Assembly (NCBI GenBank): GCA_902729315.2
Contig: LR746272.1
Span: 7,776,827 to 7,840,826 of the forward strand
Direction: 5' to 3'
From: Spirodela intermedia
Taxonomy: Eukaryota > Streptophyta > Magnoliopsida > Alismatales > Araceae
Length of the DNA: 64,000 bases
The notes beneath the pieces are model-generated. The model saw only the letters and a program-made list of their open reading frames with translations. It was not told the origin of the DNA and did not search any database. Positions 11,704-23,432 of this stretch are shown here, in pieces; positions within the stretch are counted from its first letter, which is position 1; each line of letters starts with the position of its first letter. A program made the translations under genes and the position numbers.

Positions 11704-12998
11704 TCAACCATTTGCTCTCCTCTTCTTCCTCGATTTTCTCCTGAAGCAGACGGGGAGGATGCGGTAGGGGATCTTCTGCGGCCGCATGCTGCGCGCGCGG
11801 TGGTGAATGTAAGAACAGGAGGGGAGAACCAGGGATGAATTGCTCTCTTCCGGATAACTCACCATAGCCTCGCGATCTCCACCTGGGAGAACTCCACGCC
11901 AACGAAACCGTCGCAATCCGTCGGGTGATTCTTCACGGCGAGGATCCGGCAATCGAGATTCCTCACAGAAAAGTGTGCCGTCGAAAATCTGCGGGGAAAA
12001 CGAGAATGAGCAGGTTCCTTCGGAGCTTCAAACCTTGGGCCATGGCTCCCTTCCTCATCGTTCCGACGAGGTGCCAGTGTCATCGATTATCGGAAAACGG
12101 ATGGTGGAACTACAGACAGCCACAAGGGGGAGAACACGGAGGACCTCTCTGTCTGTCTCTGTCTGTTTGTCTGTCTCTTTCTATCTCTGTCTCTCTGTGT
12201 CTCTGTGTCTGTGTATCTGTGACCGCTGTATGGGAAGAAACCACGGTCTTCATACTAGATTCCCCGGCGGTGGATCCTCAATGGATCGAGGGGCTGATTC
12301 GTTCCAAAACAGGGAAGAACAGATGAATCGCTGAGAGCAGGTGACCGGAAATTTGGTATAAAACCGACGAACGGGAACTGCTGTGTTCACCGCGTGGGAA
12401 TTGGGAGAAGGGATGGAGGGGCCCGAGGGTACTCACTTGTAGAGGAAGCTGTGCTCGTGGAGCCCAAGAATGAGGACAGACGCGCGGATCTCGCTCACCA
12501 GCGCCGCCACCGTCACCGCCTGCTCCCCTTCCTTCACCACGATCTCCACTTTTGCCTGCAACACGGAGACCGTCAGGCCACAGATCACCTCCGCCATTCT
12601 CTCCCCTCTCAAACCTCCCCCTCGCATTTCCAGGAGAGGGATCCCCGTCAAGATCTCCCTTCCTCCGCGAGCACTTCCCCTCCTCGGATCCTCACAGATT
12701 TTCGCTCCGCCGATGAGCTGTGCCAACGAAGCATCCGATCTGATCAGAGGAGACATTTCTCCCGGAGTAGAGGGAGACCTACCTCAGGGACGCGAGAGCA
12801 GAGATCTCTGAAGGAGAGCGCCAACTGGAATCCCCTGAGCCGGAGAAGCCGCTGCCTCTTCCTCGACCGCGACGCAGGCAAGACGTGGAGAAGCGTTATC
12901 GTATCTCCGCGGCGGAGGAAGTTCCTCACCGCCCACCGGAGCGCCTCCACGGCGGCGTCCGCCTCTTCGACGAGCACCACCACCCTCTGCTCCTCCAT
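11704..12998 (-). CDS. Universal stress protein (USP) / adenine nucleotide alpha-hydrolase-like protein
   Basis: Small soluble protein of the USP-like alpha-hydrolase fold. The biochemical role of the plant members is poorly defined. Exons: 12998-12783, 12555-12437, 11988-11863, 11788-11704, predicted 181 residues with closed phases. Exon 1 gives the first beta strand and helix (VVVLVEEADAAVEALRWAV, then DTITLLHVLP). Exon 2 gives KVEIVVKEG and SVLILGLHEHSFLYK. Exon 3 holds NLDCRILAVKNH and EFSQVEIARL. Exon 4 is a short basic tail with KIPYRILP and KSRKKRR, as in plant homologues. An in-frame ATG at 13034 would add 12 residues; I chose 12998 because relatives start MEE. The gene is head to head with the mtSSB gene, the two start codons being 732 bases apart. 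Confidence 0.85.
12140..12226. repeat. CTGT/CTCTGT low-complexity tract in a USP-gene intron
   Basis: An imperfect array of CTGT, CTCT and GTCT words spans about 85 bases inside intron 2 of the USP-like gene. It is simple-sequence DNA with no coding potential. Confidence 0.8.
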
Positions 12999-13730
12999 TG
13001 CTCCCCCCTTCCGATCAACTCCGGCGCCATCCACCGGCCATCTCCGGCCCTACCTCCTCCATGCTCCTCGCTTCCTCTCCTACGTGATCTACAGTCGCGC
13101 CCCAGGTCGAAGGCCGCCCTCAACCACCTTTTCTTCTTTATCTGCATTTATACACCGTCAACTGTAAGGCTCCGAACACGCCTCTCTCTCTCTCTTTAAA
13201 GATGACGTGGCAGAGGAATGTTCGCGACGGATGCTTTGAGAGGCCTGTGGACGGTCGTGATCTCGAGGATCAGAAAGGTAGGTGACGTGGTGCGAGTTGC
13301 TGCGACCCAGGGCTCGACTCCGACCGGGAAGAAGACAGCGGCAACGACGACAGGCAGTCGGTCCCCCGCTTTTTCTGGTGGCTTCCTTGGTCACCCACTC
13401 CACGTCGGATCAACCGGTCAAAGAGGGCGGTGAGAAAATCCGCTCGATCCACTGTGGCACGGAGGGCCCCCAACGTGGGACCCACAGTTTTATGCATTCA
13501 AATAAATAAATAGAAGCAGGAGATTATTCATAAAATGATTAAAAAATAGGAGTAAATAACTGAGATTATAAAGTCGAGTTTTCTTCAAAAGCCCGATTTT
13601 TTTTGTGTTTTGAAAATTAAACCACTCTCTAAATCTCAGTTACGAGGGTTTTGGAAGCGGAAGATGGGTTGACGTCGCCGCCGCAGACGAGTTACCCTCC
13701 GGCGTGGTTCGGAAAGCTTGCAGGCCCTCC
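12999..13730. promoter_or_regulatory. Shared divergent promoter region of the USP-like gene and mtSSB
   Basis: Two genes start on opposite strands from this 732-base interval and no other gene fits inside it. A TATAAAG on the plus strand at 13567-13573 is a candidate TATA box for mtSSB, about 160 bases upstream of its ATG. The USP side is CT-rich without an obvious TATA box. Whether the promoter truly drives both genes is inference from geometry. Confidence 0.45.
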
Positions 13731-15308
13731 ATGGCTGCCGCCGTCCTGGTCTCTGGTTCTTGTCATCGGGCTTCCTCTCCTCTGTCTCGAAGTCTGCTGT
13801 TGGCCCGCCATCTCTTCTTTCCCTCCCCGGAGATCCACAGTGCCTATCAATCCTACGCTCGCCCCCTTTCCTCGATCACGCATTCCGCAGGCACCGACTT
13901 GGAGCTCGACGCAGACGACCCAGTGCCTCGTTCAGGCTCCGACACGGGGACCCCGCCGCCGCCGCCGCCGCCGCAGCAGCAGCAGCAGCAGCAACGACTC
14001 TCTTTCCAGAGGCCACTGGAGAACGGGCTCGATCAGGGGGTTTTCAAGGTGGGCATCGTCTCGGTTGCGCCTGGTTCTTCAGTTTAGGGTTTTCTCATTA
14101 GCCATCTCTTCCGTCTCTTCGGAAGGCGATTCTCGTGGGGAAGGTGGGGCAGAAGCCCGTGCAGAAGTTCCTGAAGAGCGGGCGGCCCGTAACTCTCTTC
14201 TCGCTGGGCACCGGCGGGATTAGGAACAATCGGAGGCCGCTGGACGACGAAGACCCGAGGGAGTACGCAGATCGGTGCGCCGTCCAGTGGCACCGCGTCG
14301 CTGTGTACCCGGAGAGGCTGGGCAACGTCGCGCTGAAGCATGTGAAACCGGGGTGAGCTCCCCTCCGTCCCTAGGTCAGCCGGCATCGACGCCTCTTAAT
14401 CAAATTCTCACATGGATTTTTCCGCCCTGCAGACGAACTATGGATGAAAGCTTCTGTTTAATCAGAATCTCTCCAGTAATTGCATCTAAAATAGTTTTTT
14501 TTCTCAGTGGAGCTCATTTCGATCGGAAAGAATTGTTCATGCAAGAACTGCGACTAATTCATGTCGTATGATTTCAAGAATTTGTGAGCTTTATCCAGGA
14601 GATTGACTGCCGGATCAAAGTTCTCTCTAGGATTTCTCTCATCAGCCTGCTATGCTAGGAATCTCCATCTGGGCAGGTTCGAGCAGAAGATTATAGAATA
14701 AAAATAGTGATTGCCCGTAAGTGCTTTCTGAGTCAAAGATGGATTGCCCGGAAGAACATGATTGCATCTATATTTACCCACTAGCTTACATCTTTCATTC
14801 GACAATATTTTTCCATAAAAAAATATCTGTTTATCGTCATATGCTTGAAACTCGCCGATGGACTGATTTGGGAAATTACCCAGTTTACGGTTTTATTAAG
14901 TTTTCTTATGATTCCAATCATATCATTGTTACCAATGATCGTGATCCAAATTATGGTTTTTTTTTTCTTGGGTTTTGGCTAATTACTCTGGGCTATTCAG
15001 GGGTGTCGTGTACTTGGAGGGGAATCTGGAGACGAAGATCTTCAGCGATCCGATCACAGGCCTGGTCAGGCGCATAAGAGAAGTCGCCATTCGCCGAGAT
15101 GGTACTCCTCTCTCTCTCTCTCTCTTTTCATTTCTTCCCTCATTCGATTTTTTTGCAAAAAATAATTAAAATGGTATGTACAAAAATCCAATTTCTTGGC
15201 TGATTTCGATGCAAAATGGTTTTTTTAGGTCGCCTGGTTTTTGTGAGCGGAGAGGCCGAGGATAAGCAGGCGGCGGGGCTGGACCTGAAGGGCGTCGGCT
15301 ACTACTGA
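13731..15308 (+). CDS. mtSSB: Mitochondrial single-stranded DNA-binding protein
   Basis: Bacterial-type SSB that coats single-stranded DNA during organelle DNA replication and repair. Exons: 13731-14048, 14126-14352, 15001-15101, 15229-15308, predicted 241 residues with closed phases. Residues 1 to about 50 are Ser/Arg/Ala-rich and lack acidic residues before Glu34, like a mitochondrial transit peptide. A run of seven Pro then seven Gln follows at 75-88, from a CCG then CAG repeat. The OB-fold begins in exon 2 (AILVGKVGQKPV) and continues through WHRVAVYPERLG and the exon 3 block VVYLEGNLETKIF, which is the SSB signature. Exon 4 ends in GLDLKGVGYY. An in-frame ATG at 13704 would add nine residues. 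The stop lies 208 bases before the next start codon on the same strand. Confidence 0.92.
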
Positions 15309-15354
15309 AGAGAGCTCGAGGGGTGGAGCTTTAATGGGCGGCCTTCCAGCTCCT

Positions 15355-15378
15355 GGTTAGGGTTAGGGTTAGGGTTTC
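15355..15378 (+). repeat. Telomere-like TTAGGG triplet repeat (telo-box)
   Basis: Three consecutive TTAGGG units followed by GTTT lie in the 208-base gap between mtSSB and the cyclophilin gene. Plant telomeres are usually TTTAGGG; short telo-boxes of this sort are common near the start of plant housekeeping and translation genes, so this may be a promoter element of the downstream gene. Confidence 0.8.
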
Positions 15379-15516
15379 CAGCGGGTTGATTCTACAGGAC
15401 GATCTTGTTTCATTTTGATTGTCGGTGATGAAGTAATCCTCGCCGTCGATCATCGGCGCCGGTGATGGACGTCTGGTTTCCCTTCATTCCTTATCCACGA
15501 CGTTGACCGCCATTAG

Positions 15517-16600
15517 ATGGTGGAGATCGAGAAGAGAGGGAGAGGGAGAGGGAGAGAGACGAAGGTCTGGAGGAGGATGAGGTTGCAGCTACAGGGACTG
15601 CATTTACAGTCCTCGTCAGGTCAAACCCTCCGACCGGCGGCGCCGCCAATTCCATGCCGCGGTGCTAGGGCCGGGAATTACCACCGCCGGCGGGTGGCGG
15701 CCTCCGCCGCAGGGCCGCTGGTTTCAGAGCTCGATTCTCCGATCTCTCGCAGGACCCTCGCCGTCGGCGGCGCTCTTCTACCGCTCCTCCTCCGGCCGGT
15801 CCCGTCCATGGCTGAGGACGAAGACCAGCCCGGCGGCGCCGCCTGTGGACACGGAGCTCCCACGCAGAAGGCGTTTCTGGACGTTTCCATCGACGGTGAA
15901 CCCGCCGGCAGAATCGTCGTCGGCCTCTTCGGCGCCGACGTGCCCGGCGGCGCCGCCAGGTTCGCCGGCCTCGTCTCCGGCGCCACCGGCATCACCTACC
16001 GCCGGAAGCCCTTCATCAAGATCATGCCGGGATACATCCAGCACGGGGGCATCAGAGCGGGAGAACCCGGCGCCGCCGCCGGCGGCGACCTGGTTGCCGA
16101 GTGGGAGAAGAACCGGGGGAGCTGCCGGAGGACGAAGAACGTGGCGGGCTCTGTTGGGATGATCGTCAGAGACCCCTCAAAGCCGCCGCCGAAGCTGAAG
16201 CTGGTGGCACGGAAGGGGAAGCTGGAGATCGACGAGGAGGAGGTGGGGACGGGCCCCAACGGGACGGAGTTCGTCATCGCTACCAAGGACTCGCCGGAGC
16301 TGGACGACTCCACCCTGGTTGTCGGCCGGGTCATCGCCGGAATGGAGGTGGCGGAGCGGATCGCCGCCGTGAAGACGGTGAAGGAGAACACCGCCTCGCC
16401 CTACTTCAGGTAATCCCGCCGCCGCCACTCTCCATGAACGAGAAAGATCATCGTCTTCCTCCCTTTATCTGAGAAAACCAGAGGGATCTGTGTTCAGGGT
16501 GGCGAAGCTGATCGGCGACAAGAGAGCCGTTGTGGCGGAGAGAGGCTTCAACCGGCCCTACTCCAAGGTCGTCGTCACCAACTGCGGCCTCCTCGACTGA
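15517..16600 (+). CDS. Cyclophilin-type peptidyl-prolyl isomerase-like protein, thylakoid lumen (CYP26-2-like)
   Basis: Exons 15517-16409 and 16498-16600, predicted 331 residues (311 if the in-frame ATG at 15577 is used). Residues 1 to about 70 are a basic, Ser/Ala-rich chloroplast transit peptide. At 78-92 comes SRRTLAVGGALLPLLL, a twin-arginine motif before a hydrophobic core, then PSMAE. That is what a Tat-pathway thylakoid-lumen signal looks like. The cyclophilin domain follows from about 118 (AFLDVSIDGEPAGRIVVGL). The C-terminus (RVAKLIGDKRAVVAERGFNR, then VVTNCGLLD) closely resembles plant CYP26-2. The usual catalytic Arg of the FHRIIP motif is Lys168 (FIKIMP), and the Gln that normally precedes GG is His176, so isomerase activity is doubtful. 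The subfamily name rests on recalled similarity. Confidence 0.85.
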
Positions 16601-16689
16601 GCCGCCGTCCTTCTAGCTACCCTAATGGATCGTACTGGATCATTGTTTCTTACATGGGCTTCTATAATTCCCACATTCAGGCGAAGCCC

Positions 16690-16744
<55 letters not shown>

Positions 16745-17644
16745 GGATCCTTGCGAATCCTGGAGATGGGGGAACCCTAATTATTGGATCTGACGAAGAG
16801 GGTGGTCCTGTTCTGGCCCCTGGTCCTTCAGGGATGTGGGGTTGGAGAAATGTTCCATATTTGGGGAGGTAACGTCGTTCTTTCGTCGGTGATGAGCCTC
16901 AAGCCCGCTCTCTTCTCCGCGCTGCACCTGCAACTACTCGCCTCCGCCATGAACAGAAGAACGGCGAGCGGTCCTGCGCGGTCGACGAACGCAGAGTTCT
17001 GCAGAGTAGCAGAGCGGCCGCCTTCAATTAAAGGGCCCCCTTTCCTCGACCGCGTCGGAGATGGGTAGAAGTCGTCCTCTCCCACCAACGACGGCGAGGA
17101 CACGGTGAAAGATGAGATTCTTGGGTTTCCGGGGGGAGATGGTCCCCTTCTGCAACCCTAGGAGCTACCCTCCTCCATAACCCTTTCATGGATTGCGGCG
17201 GAACTGCTGAAGAGTGGAGAGGATGGGATGGGGGGACAGAGCAGAGCGATTAAATCGCAGAGGAAAGAAGAACCGATTCTATTTCCATCACCAACCTCAC
17301 TTCTTGTTGTCTTGAGGCATCGCGCCATCCTCCCATCGCATCCTTCCATTATTACTCACATGTGACGATCTGAACATCCTCATCCTCCCCGTCCATCCTG
17401 CGTCTTTTCTGTCGACGGAATCCGAGCTGCGGCCCGGTTAATCCCTTCATTTTCCCCTCCCCTCCCCTCTCTCTGAGCTTCCTTTTTACTCTGCTCGGAG
17501 GGGGGGTGTTGTCATCCTCTTCCCGCCATTGGAGGAGCCGCTGTAAGTAGTTCCTGGTAATTCTTTGAAGTAGGAGGGAAGGGCAAGGGCAGAGAGCTCC
17601 CCACTCCGACGCGCCATTCTTGGATTAAATTTCCTTCACGGCTC
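16601..17644. other. Intergenic region between the cyclophilin and LRR genes
   Basis: Starts with the cyclophilin 3' UTR and a GA tract of about 50 bases at 16690-16739. The rest is GC-rich and CT-rich towards 17470. It should contain the promoter and 5' UTR of the LRR gene. Small open frames on both strands have no recognisable product. Confidence 0.5.
16690..16739. repeat. (GA)n microsatellite
   Basis: Nearly perfect GA repeat of about 50 bases, interrupted once by an AAG. It begins about 90 bases after the cyclophilin stop codon and so probably lies in its 3' UTR. Confidence 0.95.
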
Positions 17645-19169
17645 ATGAGAAACCTCTACCGACTCGGCGCCGTCTTCGTCCTCCCGCTCCTCCTCTGCAA
17701 CGCTGCCCTCCATGCGCACGCGCAGGACTCGGCTGCTCCAATGGAGAAGAAGGAGCAAGAGTCGCTCTACTCCACCATCCGGAGCTTCGTCGGCAGGTGG
17801 TGGAACGGCTCCGAGCTCTTCCCCGATCCCTGCGGGTCGACCCCCGTTCAGGTCCTCCGCCATCTTATATCCTTCTGCAACTCCGAACTCTTCTCCCTGT
17901 TCTAACAGAGCGCTCATTCTCTCTCTCTCTCTGTTCGCGCAAGCTCAGGGTGTCCTCTGCGACGTCTTCGACGGACTCTGGTACGTGACGGCGCTGAGCG
18001 TCGGGCCAGTCATGGAGAACTCCCTCGACTGTGCTAGAGATTCACACTTCCCTCTGCAACTGTTCGAGCTGGGCCACCTGCGGAGCCTCTCCGTCTTCAG
18101 CTGCTTCTCCGACCCAGCTCGCCACCCTGTCGCCATCCCCTCGAAGGGGTGGGAGAAGCTCTCCGGGAGCTTGGAAAGCCTAGAGGCCCGGTCGAACAGA
18201 GGCCTCACCGGCGAGGTTCCCGCCGCCATTGGCGCACTGAACAAACTCCAGTCTCTGGTTCTGGAGGAGAACAAGCTATCTGGAGAGCTTCCCCACGAGC
18301 TGGGAGAGCTGTCCAAGCTGAGAAGACTGGTCCTCTCCGGGAACCAGTTCTCCGGCAGTGTTCCAGCTTCTCTGGGCTCCGCCATGTCGGAGCTCCTCAT
18401 CCTCGACCTCAGCAGGAACGCCCTAAAGGGCCTTCTTCCCCCGGCGGCCGGCGGGCTCCGTTCCCTGGAGAAGCTCGACCTGAGCAGCAACCTTCTCGGC
18501 GGGGTGATCCCGGCGGCCTTGGGTGAGCTGAGGAGCCTTACCCTACTGGACCTTCGGAACAACAACTTCTCCGGCGGCGGCGCCGCCGGAAGCTTCGGCT
18601 TCCTCCGCGGCATGGCGGCGCTGCAGGAGCTGCTGCTCTCCAACAACCCGCTGGGAGGGGAGATTGGGAGCTTCCCGTGGGCGAGCTTGGAGAACCTTTC
18701 CGCCGTCGGCCTCTCCAACACCTTCCTGGGAGGGGAGATTCCCGCGGCCATCGCCGGCCTGAAGGGACTTCGGTTTCTCGCTCTGGATAACAACCGGCTT
18801 CGCGGGGGGGTGCCGCCGGAGCTGGAGAGCTTGCCGGCGGTGGGGGCTCTGTATCTGAGCCGGAACAACCTCTCCGGCAGGCTGCAGTTCTCCAGCGAGT
18901 TCTACCGGCGGATGGGGACGAGGTTCGCCGCCTGGGGAAACCCTAATCTCTGCTACGCCGGCGGCGGAGGGGACGACGCGCCGATAGGCGTGCAACAGTG
19001 CCGGGGAGAGCAGGGGCTCGCCACCGACGGCGATTTGGGTGGAGGGACCTCCGGCCTGAGGGCCTCCGCTGCCGTCCTGTCGGCCTCGTCGTCCTTCGCA
19101 GGCGGCGGCGGCGGTGGGGCACCGTGGGCGGCGTCGCCGGCGATCTTCCTCGCGGCGCTGCTGCTCTAG
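17645..19169 (+). CDS. Secreted leucine-rich-repeat protein, PIRIFORMOSPORA INDICA-INSENSITIVE 2 type
   Basis: Receptor-like LRR protein without a kinase. Exons 17645-17851 and 17949-19169, joined in phase 0, predicted 475 residues. Residues 1-26 are a signal peptide (LGAVFVLPLLLCNAALHAHA). A cap region follows, with GVLCDVFDGLWYVTALSVGP and CARDSHFPLQLFELGHL. Then come about nine LRRs of the plant type (for example LQSLVLEENKLSGELP, LRRLVLSGNQFSGSVP, LEKLDLSSNLLGGVIP). The C-terminus is a Gly/Ala/Ser linker and a hydrophobic end (PAIFLAALLL), which suggests a GPI-anchor signal rather than a stop-transfer helix. In Arabidopsis PII-2 is needed for growth promotion by the root endophyte Piriformospora indica. 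The orthology call is from overall layout and recalled motifs. The intron is short and CT-rich. Confidence 0.87.
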
Positions 19170-21382
19170 TGAGCCAGCCCCTTCCCCCCCTCCCATGGGG
19201 GGAGGAGCCAAAAGGTTTCATTTTTAAAACTCTGAACATAATTTTCTTGGGCGCGCAATCCACTCCCCATGATTTCTCACTTCTTTTTTAGGAAAGTCAA
19301 ATATCACGTTTTTGGCCTGGGATCACTTCTTACAAAACGAAAGAAAAAGAATTAGCGATCGTATAATATAATATCGTAATTATACCCGACCGATGACTAA
19401 TGATTTAATATTAGGGTTTTATAATTAATAAAACATGCCGATTTAATCCAAGAACATCGTCTTCATCTTTTTATGAGATTTTTGGGTGCTTATTTTTCTT
19501 CCCAAGTCTGGTTGGAAGCCCTGAGAGACGCTCTCTCCGTGGACTTTTAGCTGAGGCCCAATAAGGTCAACCATTGGCCGATCATAGTCAGTTTCGCTCT
19601 CCCCTGGATTAGTAGAGAAAACATTAAAATGATTTTATTAAAAAAAATCACTAAAACCATTTTTTTAATAGTATTATAAAAAAAATATTTATGGGAGGGA
19701 CAAGTTAGCGTTCTTAGGGCTAAGTATAGCAAAGTCAACCCCATTGACTTATTATTATTGTTATTATTACTTTAATGAAAATAAGCAACTTGGATCCGCA
19801 TGTTGTGTATGATCTTAGAGAGTGTGTTAGGGCACTGGGACATGAAACAAGGCTTTGTCTAGTGATTGCTACTCTGCCTAACATATTAGAGCAATAAGGG
19901 ACCATGAAATCGACCAGACATACGAATCGATGCGTGTTAGGTCTGTACGCATACGGATACCATTTGTGGGTCGTTATCTTGGGGATGCAAGCCACGTACC
20001 ATATCTTGACGGTAGATTCGAGTAAAGAATCAGGTTTAGAGGGCTTTTCCTTTTATTTTTGATATATTTTTATTTATTTATTTATTTAGTTATTGATCTT
20101 AGGCATAGAACATAAGGCTGGGGTGGGGTCTGACTTGTGGAGGCGCTCTTGTCTTCTCGTTATTTAAAAAGTCAACGCTTGTTATCCAACAACAGTGATT
20201 GAAGTTATTATTACCGAAGCCTTTGCTTTTTTTGCCCAGTGCCTATGCATCATGGCCTTTGGAGCTTACTTGATTTGGATGGGTTTCTAGAAGGAAGGAA
20301 GATAACTGGATAATCCCCATCGCTAGTGGAGATTTACCTCGTCTAGGGTCAACTCCGGCGGGCGGTTACCCCGTTTTTCTTACGGGGTCAATAACTCCGG
20401 AGTGAGAAAGTCCATCTGTGTCTTCTTTCTCTCTCTAGGATAGGTGAGTCGGGCCGGGGCCCGGCTCATATGATTGCGAAGGTAGCGGCGCCACAAGAAA
20501 GACATGGAAGGTCCCATGCGGTGGAGCCGAGGGGGATCGGGACGGCTAACTGTAGCCCATGGTGGACCCGTTTAAATGCTTCGTGAGGTGGTTTGCTCCA
20601 TTGACTTTCCTGTCTCAAGAAGTCAAACTCGAGGAGAGGTGGGGGCAGAGCGCGCCTCCACCACTGGCTGGGTTCCAAGGAGGTCTCTCTCACCCGCAGG
20701 GCAGGGACCCCACAGTCACCCGACACATCATTCAGTTGTGGACAGCATTGTTCTCATCTCGTCATCATATGTCGCGGCTTTGAGAGGAGAGAGACACCTT
20801 TCTCTATCTGACCCTGTTCATCTCTCTCGCTCTCTCCCGCTCCCCATCAGGTTAGACGCGGGCCGTCGACGTATTAGGCAAGGCATGGCGTTGTCGCGAA
20901 AGAGAGTTCCTCCACCGATAGCCACGTTCTGAACTGGTTCACTTCTCTCTCTCTAAATGAGTGCAGTTACTCCGGCTTACGAAGTAAGCCAGTTAGGCCA
21001 GCGTTAACTCCTGGTTAGGGTTCGTGCAAGCCCGTCAGGACTGACGATGACGGTCTCCCTGGGCTTCTCAGGTCGTCCAAGCCCCGTCTTCTTCTGCATT
21101 ATTTAAGTTCTTATCACCAATAAAAATATCTGTCTCCGAGTCATCTTGGCTTCGAGTGTCAACAGCGGCGGTTTATTCTGATGATAAGTTGCTCCAGGTC
21201 AACTAATTCCATCTCCAAAGAATAATCAAGACCATGGTATTTAGAATTCCGCGCGAGCAGTAGGTGAGCAAGATCTCACCTTCTCTTCATTTCGTCCTTT
21301 CCTCATGCAGAAATGCCCCCTTCACAGGTATAACAGCCGTGCTTTCTTGAGGTCCCCAGCCGCACCTCCACGGCCCTCACCA

Positions 21383-21650
21383 GGTTTCCACCCCGGCCCT
21401 CTGCAACTCCGTATCCCCTCCTAGATGGGTTCTCGTCATCCCACTCTCTTCTCGTGCTGCTGCTGCTGGTGCCTCTTCTTCCTTCCTCCCCTTGGACCCC
21501 CGTGAAGCCCCGGCTGCTCCTCCACGGTTGCCATCAAGCAGGTCTCCACCCGATCCACTCTCTGCACTACGGATCTCCTGCCATATGGGTTCCAGTAATC
21601 CCACTCTCTTCTCGTGTTGCTGCCTCTTCTTCCTCCTCTTGTACCCCTTG
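21383..21650. repeat. Imperfect direct duplication, period about 158 bases
   Basis: The stretch from 21383 to about 21500 recurs at 21541 to about 21650. Both copies share gtttccaccc/gtctccaccc, an atgggtt block and the identical word atcccactctcttctcgtg. Identity is roughly four fifths by eye. No reading frame is kept. Confidence 0.7.
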
Positions 21651-21920
21651 CCATTCCATGGCTATCGCCTAAGCAGAGGCGGCGGGGCCGCCGACTTCTT
21701 GCCGACCGCTCCAGGGGAAGGAAGCCCCAGCCCCGAAGGTCGCCGCCGCAAGCCGGTTACGACGAGCTTCACGTTGCCGGGAGGGCAGGGCTTCGCGTTC
21801 CTGCCGAAAGGGTCTCCCATCCCGCCCTCCGCGCCATCGAATCGTCACAACTCGGTTTCAGACTCCATCGGTAGAGCTCCATAGATCTCAAACTCGAGCT
21901 CCGGGTTTTCAAGGCTCACA

Positions 21921-21953
<33 letters not shown>

Positions 21954-22757
21954 TCTTTCTCCCTCTCGCTTCCTACTGTATAACTTAATTTGTTTAGACA
22001 TCAAGGATGTAATCTACAGGATGAGACTGATGTAGCCATATCCATGAAGCTTGCGATATTTCCCCTCAATAATGGTTTTGTTTACTGTTCTTGGAACACT
22101 TAGCTAACTCGTGTGGACGGGGTTGAGATTTGGGGGGGGGGGATCGCCTCAGATTCTGCACCATATTCGCCGCCGACTTCGTCAAACCTTCCCACTCGTC
22201 CTCCCTACGCTGCAGTTGATACTTCCTTTTCTCCGGTACGTCACCATGGCCATTGAAAGCTCCTGCGACTGGCCTCACTCCATCCATCGACAACCCCACT
22301 CTCACCTTCTAACAGCCATTTGTTTTTCCCCTGTGGGGACGTCATGGTCGGTGCACCAAATCAAGGCAACCTAATGCTCTTGCACCATCCACAGATGCGG
22401 CCCGTCCCTTCCCTCCCTCTCTCTCTCTCTCTGTATCTATCTATCTATCTATCTTTCTCTCACTCTCTCTCACGCGGACAGCTTGAGGCCAATTGAGAAA
22501 CTGTTGCCCGACACGGAAGTCAAACCCGAGTTGGTTTCATTCATGGCAGTTCAGAGGATAAAATGTTTGGAGTTTTAAGAATACTCTGACAAATTTAGCT
22601 CTCACGGACAGGGTATTAAAGCCCATTTAAAATCTTCTTTTGGCCTTAATTCATCGACACTGTTGAAGGTATCATCCACGTGCATGTCCAGGGATTTTCT
22701 GCATGCCGTAGTAACTCTCATAAATACTACTAGCCTACTAGACTCATCTGTCCTCTG

Positions 22758-22791
<34 letters not shown>

Positions 22792-23334
22792 AGTCCTCGT
22801 CAAAACCGCTCAGTTTACTCCATCGAAAAAATCGTCGGGAATCATCTCGCCACTCCACAGGATCTCTCTCTCCTCGCTCGCTCTAATCACCAGCATTAAT
22901 CTCTGACATAGAATAAAAGACTTCGTCATGCAGGTCCCCTAAATTTACGACGTGATATCAATACCTGTCATGCACAGTACCAAGGTTTTATGCGAAAAGA
23001 AGTGATCTGGATGGAGAGAGAGTGCATGACAACGGACACAGAGATAGAGAGTGAGAGACCGCCGTTCTTCCGCGGCGCGAAAAACGATTAATCTGTATCG
23101 AGATTTAAGAACAGCCCAAATAAGTCAAACTGGAACAATTAGACTCGATCAAGCGGGTATCCTAATGAGATTCAGATTTACCCTTTCGAGCTATAAGATC
23201 ATACTCTAATCCGAGTTGAGACTGCGGGTGACCGATACGATTATGAGAACAGTAGAGAGAGAGAGAGAAGTGTGGACAGCGCAGAAGGCTCTTCTCTCCA
23301 CTTCCCCATTGGGCTTCGTAGCTCCCATGGTCGA

Positions 23335-23432
23335 AGAACAATAGCTCTGTATCGATTTTTAATCTTATTAAAATTAAGAACAATAGCTCTGTATCGATTT
23401 TTAATCTTATTAAAATTAAGAACAATAGCTCT
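23335..23432. repeat. 42-base tandem repeat, 2.3 copies
   Basis: The unit beginning agaacaatagctctgtatcg repeats exactly at 23335 and 23377, with a partial third copy from 23419. The identity of the units implies a recent duplication. Confidence 0.95.

Noticed and set aside
17945-18868. 307-codon minus-strand open frame
   Set aside because: Antisense of the LRR gene; its regular Ser/Arg/Pro pattern just mirrors the leucine-rich repeats.
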